From the NCBI GenBank assembly GCA_956465555.1, contig OY101116.1:868001-932000 (forward strand): DNA of 64,000 nucleotides. Reading direction: 5' to 3'. Both the position numbers and the translations under genes were made by a program. Every line of letters begins with the position of its first letter. The stretch's first letter is position 1. Positions 1 through 10,333 of this stretch are shown piece by piece. This DNA is from Nitzschia sp. pyKryTriq1. Taxonomy: Eukaryota > Bacillariophyta > Bacillariophyceae > Bacillariales > Bacillariaceae. A model generated the notes under the pieces. It had not been told where the DNA came from and made no database searches. It saw only the letters and a list, made by a program, of their open reading frames with translations.

Positions 1-1358
1 ACAGATCCTGTCACTTCAATGACATCAAAAGATCCAGAGTCGTCAATGCTTTGTGCTGCACCAGACTTTTCCTCTACCACGAGTGGCTCGTTTTCAGACG
101 GGATGTGTGTCGACGCTTCGGGTTCAACGTGCCCTACAGATTGTGCAATTTCGGTAGCCTCAAAAGATCCACGACCATCCATGCTTTGCACTGCGTCATG
201 AGCTTCCTCCATAAGCGGGTCGTCCAACGTGCTAGCTCCAGAATGAATAAGATTCTCCGAGGAAGCCACATCCGCATCAGCTTCAAAGATCGGCGTTGCC
301 TCCGAGGTTTCTTCCTGTACTGGGACATCTACAGGTGCAGGCGTGCTTGTCACGCCAAACTGAGCTTCCTCGACAGAATTTTCTGTCGCGCCCGTATCCC
401 TCTCTGATTCGTCTTCACTTTTCTTGGCACCTGGCACCTCCGCAGCGTCAATATGAGTCTCTACTAGCGAAGTAAGTTTCGTCTTCGTCTTCCGTTTTTT
501 CTTCGTCGATTTCTTCTTTCTCTCGGAGTGAGATGTCTTGACTGCATTCTCTTGAGCTTTTGGTGACGATCTGGGCAAAGATGAGTGGGATTTCTTTCTC
601 GATTTTCTCTTCTTATTCTCCTTAGATGATGGGCGGGACAACTTTGTTCTTGGGCCATCCACCGTCGACGTTGGGGGGATCCGACCTCTCTCCACACTTC
701 TCACCGGTCTCCTACTCGTGCCATAAGTTGTCGGACGAGGACTTCTCGACAAATCGCTCGGTCTCATTGGCTTCACAGCTGCTGACCCATCCTTACTTTT
801 CACTTTCTTGACCTTCTTGTGAGCTTTCGCTCGCGTGCTTGTTGTGGAATCTTTTCTGTGGCGTTTCTCTTCGATGATAATATTGCTGCGACTGGATGAA
901 GATGATTCGGGACTTTTCTTGAGCTTCTTGTGCCCATGAGACTTTGTGGCCTTTTTCGTAGGGGTGGAAACAAATGCCGCTCTCCCAGAATAGTTCTTGG
1001 TGGTGTCTCCCTTCTTCTTCTTTCCTTGCTTCTTCGCTCGCTTCTTCTTACTCGGTTTGGGTCGAGATGACGATGATAATGATTCTTCGTCTTCGGCTTC
1101 GTCAGCAATGATCGACGGGGTATGATGTTTCTTTTTGGTCCGTTTGATCTTCTTGTGATGCTCGGGAGCCGAGGAGGATGGAGCTGCTGTTGGTGCCAAG
1201 GACGGAGACTGAATTCCCCATTGGCCGCGCGGTGGTTGCCATGGACGAGATGATGATGATGATCGGGCGCTCACAAACAACAAGATTCCTCGTAATGGAC
1301 CCAAAACGTCCAAGACGAGAAGGAAGCCAAGCAGGATTAGCTCTCGCCGCAGTGCCAT
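1..1358 (-). CDS. Partial secreted Ser/Lys-rich protein, silaffin-like in composition
   Basis: An open frame runs without a stop from the ATG at 1358-1356 off the left edge (452 codons seen, C-terminus missing). The first ~30 residues form a hydrophobic signal peptide or anchor (start MALRRELILLGFLLVLDVLG). A Pro/Ser/Trp stretch follows (RPWQPPRGQWG). Residues ~70-290 are very rich in Lys, Arg and Ser, with clusters such as KKKRAKKQGKKK, HKKLKKSPESSSSS and KKKSTKKKRKTKTK. The rest is acidic, with a repeated QS(M/I)D..GSF unit near the edge. A signal peptide plus Lys/Ser clusters is what biosilica-associated proteins such as silaffins look like, but these diverge too fast for a firm family call. 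A secreted matrix protein, or a basic nuclear protein with a chance hydrophobic start, are alternatives. No intron is needed. Confidence 0.6.
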   Translation of the reverse strand, partial: MALRRELILLGFLLVLDVLGPLRGILLFVSARSSSSSRPWQPPRGQWGIQSPSLAPTAAPSSSAPEHHKKIKRTKKKHHTPSIIADEAEDEESLSSSSRPKPSKKKRAKKQGKKKKGDTTKNYSGRAAFVSTPTKKATKSHGHKKLKKSPESSSSSRSNIIIEEKRHRKDSTTSTRAKAHKKVKKVKSKDGSAAVKPMRPSDLSRSPRPTTYGTSRRPVRSVERGRIPPTSTVDGPRTKLSRPSSKENKKRKSRKKSHSSLPRSSPKAQENAVKTSHSERKKKSTKKKRKTKTKLTSLVETHIDAAEVPGAKKSEDESERDTGATENSVEEAQFGVTSTPAPVDVPVQEETSEATPIFEADADVASSENLIHSGASTLDDPLMEEAHDAVQSMDGRGSFEATEIAQSVGHVEPEASTHIPSENEPLVVEEKSGAAQSIDDSGSFDVIEVTGS

Positions 1359-1789
1359 GGTCTCCTTTTCTCTTTCAATTCAATACGGTGTTATTTGGTG
1401 CGAGAGAAGAGAAATCGCAATGGATGCTCTTGCTTTGCTCTCTCGGAGCAGCTAAGAGTAGCAATAGAGGGAGGCTGTGTCGCATACAGTACCAGGTACC
1501 GGGGTGGCAATGAATCATCATATTCATCATTCATCATCGGTGTCAATTTTTCGGATCTGGTCTTCCACGTGTCGATAAGCACACAAGTACGGTACCGGTA
1601 CTGTACGGCGCGTCGGGGTCTGGATGGGGGGGAATACTTGGGGGAGGCTTATTTCTTTAAAATATGTGGGGGTAGTAGTGTACGTGTACTCTGGCTCGTA
1701 CCGTGTACCAGTAGAGTGGACGAATATCTCATCTACTGCTAGATAGCTGGAGATTATCATCTTATAGAGCATCCTGCCCTCGCGATCGG

Positions 1790-1820
<31 letters not shown>

Positions 1821-2253
1821 CGTAGACACAACCACAGTAATCACACTGGCAGCCCAGTCCACAACGTAGTACAAAAATGAGACAGAATTCAGGTGCCACC
1901 GTCAAGGCATAGTACTATTGAAGCACAATACGAGTTTACAAGGCTGCTCTTCCAGTCAAGAAGTCACTTCAGAAAACATAAAAACTATAGCTCTACAGAC
2001 AGAAAATCGTATAATTGATGCTAATTGCGAATTGCGACACACTCATCATCATCTGACAAGCAAGCTGACCAAATAAAGTTCCACTGACCCAGAACATGTT
2101 TTGGAGTTTCTTGTCATAAAATAAATAGCGGGGTATCCCAGCATCCGTGCATTGTATTTATGTCTGTACTGTTCGTCTTGAATCGCTATACTGGGAGGCC
2201 GATCTTTCATTCTCTGGAAATTAATCACCAAATTCGTAGATGCAGCATTCGCT
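1359..2253. other. Intergenic region with microsatellite and GTAC palindromes
   Basis: This is the upstream region of the edge gene and the 3' side of the small plastid gene. It holds ggtacc at 1495-1500, ggtaccggtac at 1591-1601 and a TATC microsatellite. I see no convincing coding frame. Confidence 0.6.
1791..1820. repeat. TATC tetranucleotide microsatellite
   Basis: About 7.5 perfect copies of TATC in tandem in non-coding DNA upstream of the edge gene. Length polymorphism between strains is likely. Confidence 0.95.
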
Positions 2254-2574
2254 CTAATCCGAGAAGAAGGCCACCCAGCAGAGATACAAAATGGGCAGAG
2301 AAATGACCAAACTGAAGCCGGTCATCATGGATAGTTCCATGTTCATAATTTCTTCGTTTTGGCGGTTGATGTCTTCCATTTCAGCCCGAGTCAAATCCCG
2401 AGTCTCAATGAAACTCAAATCTTCTTTTGGCTTCTTCTTGCCAAAGACGAAGGCAGCTGTCGTGGATTTCTGGGAGACGGCGGCCATCGACGGCGCGGGA
2501 ACCACAAATGCGGTCGTCAAGGGTGACATGACGCCAAGAACGGCAACGAGGAGAATCAAAAGGCGGGACAACAT
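2254..2574 (-). CDS. Small plastid-targeted single-helix membrane protein
   Basis: A 106-residue protein from an ATG. Residues 1-22 are a signal peptide ending TTAF, followed by VVPAPSMAA. This is the ASAF-type junction used for import into the four-membrane diatom plastid. A charged central part (RDLTRAEMEDINRQNEE) leads to one membrane helix near the C-terminus (MTGFSLVISLPILYLCWVAF), which ends at the C-terminus. Size and layout fit a low-molecular-weight photosystem or thylakoid subunit, but I do not recognise which one. No intron. The gene is divergent from CNX1, with 514 bases between starts. Confidence 0.7.
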   Translation of the reverse strand: MLSRLLILLVAVLGVMSPLTTAFVVPAPSMAAVSQKSTTAAFVFGKKKPKEDLSFIETRDLTRAEMEDINRQNEEIMNMELSMMTGFSLVISLPILYLCWVAFFSD

Positions 2575-3088
2575 GGTTTCTTATTCGGAACTTTGGAAGG
2601 CGTTTCACAAAATAATGGCCGTGTCGAGGTGACCGTTTGCGAATAAAGTATGGCGTGCGAGAAGTGACATGAAAGGACGAGCGTGATGATGATGATTCGT
2701 AAATCATGGTGGCATCATCGCAATCATCATCAAGTTCGCCCAGTCATAGTTTCATACGTGGTCGAATCAAAAGCCGAATTTCCAATTGCAAGAGAGTTTG
2801 CGTATTGGTATTTCCGAATTGGCTTATTGCGATTTTGCCATTCATTCTCAGTCGTTATTTTTTGAAAAAAAATGTAAAACTGTAGACTCCAATGGGATTT
2901 CAAGCTCAAGCCTCAAAATAGGACGGGATCTTTCTCGATCCCGCACTTTCTCTCGCGATGAAGAAATCGGAACCCCGAAGATCGTGCGTTTGTTGTGGTT
3001 GCAGGTTGCAGGCATAAGGCATGCACATCGATCACATCCACCAACTACAGTAAATAGGTACCCTATCCAATACATTCATTCTCATGCT
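2575..3088. promoter_or_regulatory. Bidirectional promoter region
   Basis: The 514 bases lie between two divergent starts, the small plastid protein and CNX1, so promoters of both must be here. It is AT-rich. I see no defined element. The upstream frame that continues into CNX1 lacks protein-like composition. Confidence 0.4.
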
Positions 3089-5293
3089 ATGGATATATCT
3101 TCCAGCAGCAGCAGTGGTGGTGATAGAAACAATCGTCCTCTGAAAAGACCCAAGCTTTTGAACGACAGCAAGATGGTGGGTCAACAACAACGAACACACC
3201 AAGAACACCCGATGGTGCCTGTCCCCGACGCGATTCGGATCGTCCTTCGCGAAACCGCACGGGTCTTGTTGACTCCCAACGCCAAGCCGCAACCTTCCAT
3301 CCAAATTCGATCGGATGCTCCTTCCTCGGAAATCTTCGGCAAGGTTCTGGACGAAGAGGTTCGAATGAAAGAACCAGGTTATCCGCCATACAACGCGAGC
3401 ATCATGGATGGATATGCCATTCGGACCTCCGAACATTCAGCAAACAAGGGCGGAGAAGATGATACGTGGACGCACCATGTTGTGGATAGAGTGTATGCCG
3501 GAGATGAACAGGGGCCCAAATCTGCTTGTGCTGATGCGGTTGCTTTGCCTTCGGCCTACTACATTACGACAGGCGCCGTCGTCCCGGACACCTATGATTG
3601 TGTGGTACCCATTGAAGAATGCTTGGTTTCCGTTGAGGACCAGCAGAAAATCAGGATTCACCCGTCGGCCACAATTGCACCAAACACATGGATTCGGCCG
3701 ATTGGTTGTGATATTCCTACTGGGTCGGTGGTCTTGCCGAAGGGACACATGATGGATCCAGTCGCCTTGGGTTTGCTCCAGCAATCAGGTGCCGATTCCA
3801 TTTATGTCAAACGACCGTTAGTAGTAGGCGTTTTATCAACGGGAAATGAATTGATTCTTGGTAGCAAGGACGATGTGACACATACAGGGAAAATTCCCGA
3901 TGTCAATCGCCCCATCCTACTCAATATGCTATCGACCTTTGGTAATTACTGCCAACCTCGGGATTTAGGGAACGAGCGCGATGACGACGTACAAGCTATG
4001 GCGAGAACCATTGATCACGCATTGGAGAAATGCGATGTCATCATTACGACTGGTGGGATATCCATGGGAGAGACAGATATTGTGGAACGAGTTTTGGTCG
4101 ATCACTGTGGTGGGACACTGCACCTTGGTAGAATGCACATGAAGCCTGGTAAGATACGGGGCAACAATTTTTTGGTGTGCCTACGTTGACAGATGATGGA
4201 ATGATTTCTCATGACAACTTGCTATGCGACAGGCAAACCGACAACCTTTGTGACAATTCCAAAAGGCGATTCAGTACGGCTGGTATTCGCAATGCCAGGA
4301 AACCCAGTGAGTGCTGTTGTTTGTACTCAGTTGCTTGTAAGGCCGTGTCTGGATCTGCTCTTTCATGGCAACCTTATTTGCCAGCAGAGGTTTAGTGGTG
4401 GGGCAATCTCGGAGGAATTATTGAATGAGATTGTAGATGAATCGCTGGTACATCAGGAAATAGAGGCCAAGTTGACACACGACATCAAATTGGATCAGCA
4501 GCGTCCCGAATATCATCGGGTCACGATACAAAGATCAACGGAGGGTTCCTTGGAGGTAACTACGACTGGCAACCAGCGCTCATCGCGGCTCATCAGCTGC
4601 CGGGATGCTCAGGCGCTCTTGGTCTTGCCCGTCGGTACTGCCGCCAAACCAACGGCTCTCGCCGGCGAATACTACCCTGTGCTTTTGCTGAACGATCTCC
4701 GAGGATTTGATCAACTCCAGCTGAAAGATGCAAAACACTTGAAAAAGCAATGTCTAGAATCAAGGATTGCTGTTGTGGAGGTCGTTCGAAAGGAGATGTC
4801 GCATCTTTCCAAGCTAGACCAAACGTGTGCGCGAGTGGAGAGCGCTCTCAGTGGATCAAAAAGTGGCAAAGCAGGAATTGTCTCAAAGAAGACCTTTTCG
4901 GATCAACTGGATAAACTCTACTCGGAAGTTGTCGATTCTAGCGGTGCTGACTTGGTGGTTGTATGCTGTGTGTCTTTTGAGGGTTCTTACAGGTACCATC
5001 TGGACGTTGTATCTACTCTCAGAAACCATCTAGAAAAGCCTGCGAAAGCTTTGGCATTGCAAGCTCGTCAAGGCGCTGCTGCAGAAGATGCTACAGCTGC
5101 CCTGTTTGAAGTAGTGGCCGGATTCGCACCAGAGAAGCAGGGAGCTATGGTTATTTGCCTACCAGACATCGGTGTGGAGGGTGGATTGGGAAATGTTCGA
5201 GGGTTATTGAAACACGCGCTTAATGTCGCTCGCGACAAGCCCCATAATCATCACCATACACACCAGAGTCATGACCATGGCAAGCCTCAGTAA
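3089..5293 (+). CDS. CNX1: Molybdenum cofactor biosynthesis protein CNX1 (MoeA-MogA fusion)
   Basis: Two exons, 3089-4148 and 4233-5293, give 706 residues; the 84-bp GT-AG intron falls inside the MKPGKPTTF motif. The E (MoeA) domain, residues ~45-470, inserts molybdate into adenylylated molybdopterin. It shows NASIMDGYAI, LSTGNELI, TTGGISMGETD and AMPGNPVSAVV. The C-terminal part has the length and end of a G (MogA) domain, which adenylylates molybdopterin. The order E then G is that of plant Cnx1, opposite to animal gephyrin. The usual TTGGTG loop of MogA is replaced (VVVCCVSFEGSYRYH), so the G domain may be inactive or reassigned. The protein ends in a His-rich tail (HNHHHTHQSHDHGKPQ). The ATG at 3089 was chosen because family similarity begins soon after it. 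Cytosolic role expected. Confidence 0.9.
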
Positions 5294-5372
5294 TGTCGAG
5301 CATTAAAGTAGTATACAATGTGATGCTTCTATAGCCATACAGTTATTGCCCCTTTTCCACAAATGGGGCATT

Positions 5373-6654
5373 CTAGTCTTTTCGTTTCCCGTCCTTTTTC
5401 GTCCCGGCCTTGTCTTTGTTGGAGGTGCGTTCCAAGAGTTCGGCATCTTCTGGCGCGAGGGGCTCGCTCTGAAGAAGCTCTTTCACTCGCATGACTATCT
5501 GAAACATGAGGATAGGAGCTCTGAAAATTCCGACAGCGATAGTCTCGAGGATACCGAGGGCGGAGTTTTTGTCTTGTTCCATCGGCCTGTTTTCGTCTAG
5601 ATATCTTCGAATGTTGCGTAGGCGTTCCTTTTCCTCATTCGTGAGCTTTTTGACCACGGCAACTGCCTGCTCTTCTAATTCTCCCAGTGGGCCTTTCATG
5701 CTAGCATCTTTCGGTCTGACCAGATATTTTTCTGGACTTCTTTTTCGGTCCAACGCCCGCTGTCTCTCAGCTTCGCACACTTCCAGCACCATCATTTCAA
5801 ATTCGCCAATCGGTCCTGGGACATCAATTGGTCTGACAACTTCATCCCTTAGTTTGGACTGTGTCATTCGAATTCTTTCAGCCTCTAAAATTTCTCTAAT
5901 TGCCGTGACCGCTTTCGACTCTGCCTCGCCCAAGGGACCTCTCATGGATTCGTCCAAGTCCTTCGGCCGGAGCGTCCTGGACCGTGATCGCTCTCGTTCC
6001 GACTGCCGCACCCTTTCCAAAAAATCTACAAATTGTTTCTCCATAAAACCCAACGGACCCAACTCTCCATCAGGGGCCTCGGCTTCATACGGTCGCACCA
6101 TCATACCACCCATTCGAATAATTTGTCTCGCTCGAATTGCCTCCTCTTCGAATACCTGTCGAAGCCAATCTACCGTTGACTTCTCGAGCATGCCCTGCAA
6201 ATTGGACATTGAAAAATCAAACCTGTTAGTGGACAAGACGAGCCACAGCATGCACATTATTTCATCACATATCCATTGACCCACGTCCACTTACCAACGG
6301 CCCAATCTTTTCTTCACTAGCATCCATCGGTCGAACATACGCTGGTTCATCTCCCATCATCCTTGCCAGACTTTCCTCTACCTTTCGGTCTGCTTCTTTG
6401 CTCTTGAAAACTGAACTTCGCCAATCGTAGTCTTTTAAACTCAGCTCTGCCAACCGAAGTAGACCCGGATTATTCTTTTTGGTTTCCTCTTCTCTCGGCT
6501 TGTCGGCTTGGGAGTAAAGCGAAATTGGGGGTCGCCGTGATCTGCCGGATATAGAACCGGTGTGGAGGGCCAGAGAGCTCTTCGTAACCATCATGGATAA
6601 GATAACGAGGAATGTCATCATGAGTGATCTTGATTTCTTGGTAGACAGCGACAT
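5373..6654 (-). CDS. Unrecognised protein with RP...GPLG repeats and a signal peptide
   Basis: Two exons, 6654-6295 and 6194-5373, joined across a 100-bp GT-AG intron; 393 residues. The acceptor was chosen because it restores the repeat unit (IGPL joined to GMLEKSTVDWL). N-terminal hydrophobic segment (residues ~11-30) looks like a signal peptide, possibly for plastid import, though the usual Phe after the cleavage site is absent. At least five repeats of ~40-50 residues follow, each with RP(M/Y/K/I)..., then GPLG or GPIG, then an acidic helix (for example RPKDASMKGPLGELEEQAV), plus a degenerate sixth. Between them lie charged helices rich in Glu and Arg. The C-terminus is Lys-rich (DKAGTKKDGKRKD). 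I do not know the family. The gene converges on CNX1 with 79 bases between stops. Confidence 0.75.
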
Positions 6655-7417
6655 CGTGAAGTTGGATTTGACGTGCTGGCCGTTGTTGACGAGGCGATTT
6701 TATTCCTGTAGTTCGAAGCGTTGGGTGCTTCTTTCTTCCACACGTCCTGGAGCAGCAGTGCAGCACCGATAGTGATAACAACGATCACGGCAGAGCTAGA
6801 TGGTTGAGTTAGCTGTGCGTGCACGGAGCTAATTCCAAAGTGCTTGTACTGTAGTTACAACTCTAGTCTCTCTACTAGTAGAGTTCCGAGACGAACAACG
6901 TGTGCAACTACAGTGCCGGTACTTGTACAGGGTAGACAGCCATTCCAAGTACATACAGTATCCTCGTCCCCATGCTTCTTTGAATTTTCACCTCTATCGC
7001 GTTTTCTCACCCCTTATTTTCGGTTGGCTCAACTCGGCTCCACGCGGTATCTTTTTGGCCACGTCACCACTCAATTGGGGGTGCCCTAAAAATCATCACC
7101 CTTTTCAACTTTTTGAAAAAACTTGCAATCTCCCTCCCCCAAATAATACCGGTACCAACATTCACATTGCTACAGTGAAATAGCAGATTGATTCTGTCAT
7201 TTGCATTCACGATGATGATTGATTGATGATCGCATTCATCATAAAGCCTCTCTTCGAGTACGTACTCCTAGCTAGTAGAGAGAATACAGTTCGGCTACCG
7301 GTACTCAAGCGCAACACTAAAGACCAGACAGTACCATACCGGTAGTTATTTACATGGTCCAAGACTGCACCCCCACAGTATCCACTGAAGAAAACCGATG
7401 AGGATAGTGCTGCAGGA
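6655..7417. promoter_or_regulatory. Divergent promoter region with palindromes
   Basis: The 763 bases lie between the divergent starts of the RP/GPLG repeat protein and the rhomboid. It contains the perfect 14-base palindrome CTCTACTAGTAGAG at 6870-6883 and several ACCGGTA motifs (for example near 7146-7157 and 7336-7342). No supported coding frame. Confidence 0.5.
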
Positions 7418-8410
7418 ATGAGCAATCGCTTTAGTGAAACCATGGCGAAGACTCCGCCCGCCACTCTGGGCATCTTTGCCGTTTGTGTGGGCATCTACGC
7501 ACTTCAAATCTCCATGGATCTGGACGTGGAACTATTCACCATGTGTCCCCGACTGGTGCTATACGTGCACGAATACTACCGTATCGTCACGTCTGCCTTG
7601 TTTCATGGTAGCTTGATGCACATTGGAATGAATATGCTGTCTCTTTTTCATTTGAGTACTCTCTTGGAACAGCGACTTGGAACTCTGCCTCACTTGGTAT
7701 CCACGCTCGGGGCGATCCTCCTCACTTCCCTGGTTTACATCTTCATAGCTTGGGTAGCTTCTGTATTCACGTACGATGGCTGGATGTATCAGCACTCAGT
7801 TGGATTCTCAGGCGTGCTCTTTCACTACTGTGTTTTGGAGTGCAACATGGCGTCGAATACCTCGCGAAGTCTCTTCGGGATGATCCATGTGCCTACGTAT
7901 CTGTATCCTTGGGCACTGCTGGTGATCCTTCAAATGTTCATGCCGAATCTTTCCTTCCTAGGTCATTTTTCAGGGATTTTAACCGGATACTGTCAGTACT
8001 ATGGTCTACTGGATATCATGACTGTCGGGCCCGAACTGGATAGTTGGTCGGCGTGTTCCTGGCTAGCACAACGGTCAAACTGTGTTGCCGCCCCCTCCAA
8101 CAATGACAATCATCACCGGACCTTTCAGGAGCCATCCGCAGTGGTCCATTCCATTCGTGGTGGATGTAGGACAGCGTGCAGGTTCGTGGGGCATATCCTG
8201 GAGACATTTTCGGTATGCCTCTTGGGAAGAGGTCAGCGCTTGAATGCCAACATTCGACTTCCTCAATGGACGACGAACGCTATTAGCACATCGCCCACCT
8301 CTTCTGAAGGGCATGTGCTCGGTTCGGCACTTGAAGACGATGAGGAGTGGGGTGGTCTACCCACGATGGCTTCATTGGAGAGGGAACCACTAACCAGCCA
8401 GATCGTTTGA
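7418..8410 (+). CDS. Rhomboid-family intramembrane serine protease, RHBDD1-like
   Basis: A single-exon protein of 330 residues. It has several membrane helices and the rhomboid landmarks in order: HGSLMHIGMNM (loop and helix 2, with the His/Asn pair), VGFSGVLF (GxSG with the catalytic serine) and LGHFSGILTG (catalytic histidine). These fit an active protease that cleaves membrane proteins within the bilayer. The six-helix core near the N-terminus followed by a long soluble tail resembles RHBDD1/RHBDL4 of the endoplasmic reticulum, which acts in degradation of membrane proteins. The tail ends in an acidic patch (LEDDEEWGGL). The start at 7418 has a second in-frame Met eight codons later that would serve equally well. 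Confidence 0.85.
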   Translation: MSNRFSETMAKTPPATLGIFAVCVGIYALQISMDLDVELFTMCPRLVLYVHEYYRIVTSALFHGSLMHIGMNMLSLFHLSTLLEQRLGTLPHLVSTLGAILLTSLVYIFIAWVASVFTYDGWMYQHSVGFSGVLFHYCVLECNMASNTSRSLFGMIHVPTYLYPWALLVILQMFMPNLSFLGHFSGILTGYCQYYGLLDIMTVGPELDSWSACSWLAQRSNCVAAPSNNDNHHRTFQEPSAVVHSIRGGCRTACRFVGHILETFSVCLLGRGQRLNANIRLPQWTTNAISTSPTSSEGHVLGSALEDDEEWGGLPTMASLEREPLTSQIV

Positions 8411-8533
8411 GTACGACTTTGTAATACGACGTTGGACAAGACAAAATGATATTCGACAAGAAGTAGTGCAGCAACGCAACAGGTGCACCCATTTTTGAGC
8501 TTAAGTCGAGCCTTCAAAGTTTCTACTCAATGA

Positions 8534-10333
8534 TTATAGTCTGGATTTCAACTGCTGGGATCCAGCGAATTTGGCGGCGGCGTCCTTCAGGGCTTGCCGC
8601 GCTGCTAAAGTTTCGGGCGTTGCTGCGTCCGCATCATCTGCGCTGCCCTGCATTGTATGTTGACTCAGAGCAGAGCCATGTCGTTCCTTATTGGTCTTCA
8701 TGACGGCATCAAAAAAGTCCCCGGCTGCCGCATCTGCCCACGATGTAGCACCAAAAGCCGAATCAGAATCTGGAGGGCTTTCTTGCCACCCCAAATGACC
8801 ACCACATCGCGTCTCGGCAACCATAACATTGGGATTGGAAACACAGAAGCCAAGCTTGTTCTTGTTCGGATGAGCGACTAGAAAGTCATCTTCTGCTGTC
8901 AGATTGAGATAGGGAACAGATATAAACCGAATCAGTCGATAGGAACTGCTGTCTAGCCAATAGGAATCACCGTCTTTGAATCCAATCCGAAAGGCAAACG
9001 GATAGAATGGGTCGTTTCGCGCCAGGACGGGTGCCACTGAATCATCTAGATTCGCAATAGTGGAACTGAGCAATCCTTTTCGAATGGCGCCTCGAAACAT
9101 GGGGTCTTTCATTTTGGAAAAGACGGACCAATTCTTGAAAAAAGTCTTTTTGACTCCCATGGCCATGAGAATGTTGAAAGGGAATTTCACCAACGAGGAA
9201 TTAATCGACAATGGACATCCTAGACTCGCCGCCCCAGAGACGCATTTGGGGAGCGTTCCACTCATCCCCTCTTCGCCAAGATACTTGGTCATGACGCTAG
9301 CTCCCAAAGAGTTACCGACCAGAAACACTGGTACATTTTCCGCTAGACGCCCCGAAAGGGTCCATACCAGACTACGAATATCGCCCGTATAGGCAGCATT
9401 ATAACCGCGAGGTGTCGTCATTGGCACACCGCCACACCCCCGAAAGTTCATGGCGGCCGCATTCCACCCACGGTTGGCAAACGATCGTTGTAAGGATCTC
9501 ATGTACCCAAAGCTCGCATCATTGTTGATACCATGTAAGATAATGACGACCGGCTCCTGGATGGGGCCTTTGAGAATCTCGTCTTGACGCTCTTCTGCAG
9601 ATAGTTTCGATGTTCTGGTATCGTTCGTCCGCCATGGGACCTCCCAGTCCACTCCAAAACTCGCTCCATCAATGGAGCTTTGCACAATTTCTCGAAATCT
9701 CAAATGCTCCTCGGACGACGAGGGACCCCTGAGAAGGTAGGCCGCTGTACTGGAAACAACCCCACGAGTCCCCACAAAAAGACTAGGCTGAATGGGTCGT
9801 GCCAAAATGTTGCCGGCGGTGGCGGTTAATTTTTCATAGACGCTGGACATGAAACCTCCTTTTGGAAACTGCCCGAACGTATAGGGTGGTTGCGTCAGAC
9901 TCTTTTGCAGTCTCATTTCATAAGCTAATCCACTCGATAAAAGAACAGACAGCAATACAGTCCAGCCAGCAGGAGTGTCTGGCAAGGACTCAATCGCGGA
10001 GGAACGCTGGCGAATCAGCTGCTTCGAGAAGCGCTGGGAGAACTTTCGCAGGGATCCAACTTTTCTGTTCAACTCCCTACGTGGCGGCTGTGGCTCACCA
10101 ATATACTCAGTCGTACCGTACATGCGAAGACGATAGGCCTTTTCATCTTCATCTTCACCCTCTTCTTCTGGTAGACCATGATCATGGTCATGATCATCCG
10201 CCTCCGCCTGACTGTCAAAGAACTGGGTCTCTCGAGTCGACGTCCTCTCCTCATCGTCATGAGACGAGGGAGCTTCTACAAGAAGCGTCGAGTCATCCGA
10301 CATTTCGTTGTCGTCGGCGTCGTTGTCAGGCAT
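8534..10333 (-). CDS. Alpha/beta hydrolase of the EMB8/ABHD1-3/YheT family
   Basis: A single-exon protein of 599 residues. The N-terminus is acidic and soluble, followed by a likely membrane anchor at ~residues 123-140 (GWTVLLSVLLSSGLAYEM). The hydrolase core shows PVVIILHGINN (oxyanion loop), NFRGCGG, the nucleophile elbow GNSLGAS, an acid residue in LTAEDDFLV and the catalytic histidine in CGGHLGW. This order is typical of ABHD1/ABHD3 and plant EMB8 proteins, which act on esters of lipids; substrate here is unknown. The C-terminal 70 residues are low in complexity. The gene converges on the rhomboid gene (123 bases between stops). Confidence 0.88.
   Translation of the reverse strand: MPDNDADDNEMSDDSTLLVEAPSSHDDEERTSTRETQFFDSQAEADDHDHDHGLPEEEGEDEDEKAYRLRMYGTTEYIGEPQPPRRELNRKVGSLRKFSQRFSKQLIRQRSSAIESLPDTPAGWTVLLSVLLSSGLAYEMRLQKSLTQPPYTFGQFPKGGFMSSVYEKLTATAGNILARPIQPSLFVGTRGVVSSTAAYLLRGPSSSEEHLRFREIVQSSIDGASFGVDWEVPWRTNDTRTSKLSAEERQDEILKGPIQEPVVIILHGINNDASFGYMRSLQRSFANRGWNAAAMNFRGCGGVPMTTPRGYNAAYTGDIRSLVWTLSGRLAENVPVFLVGNSLGASVMTKYLGEEGMSGTLPKCVSGAASLGCPLSINSSLVKFPFNILMAMGVKKTFFKNWSVFSKMKDPMFRGAIRKGLLSSTIANLDDSVAPVLARNDPFYPFAFRIGFKDGDSYWLDSSSYRLIRFISVPYLNLTAEDDFLVAHPNKNKLGFCVSNPNVMVAETRCGGHLGWQESPPDSDSAFGATSWADAAAGDFFDAVMKTNKERHGSALSQHTMQGSADDADAATPETLAARQALKDAAAKFAGSQQLKSRL

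Noticed and set aside
2786-3088. N-terminal extension of CNX1 upstream of 3089
   Set aside because: The frame is open, but composition is not protein-like and family similarity starts after the ATG at 3089. It looks like leader sequence.
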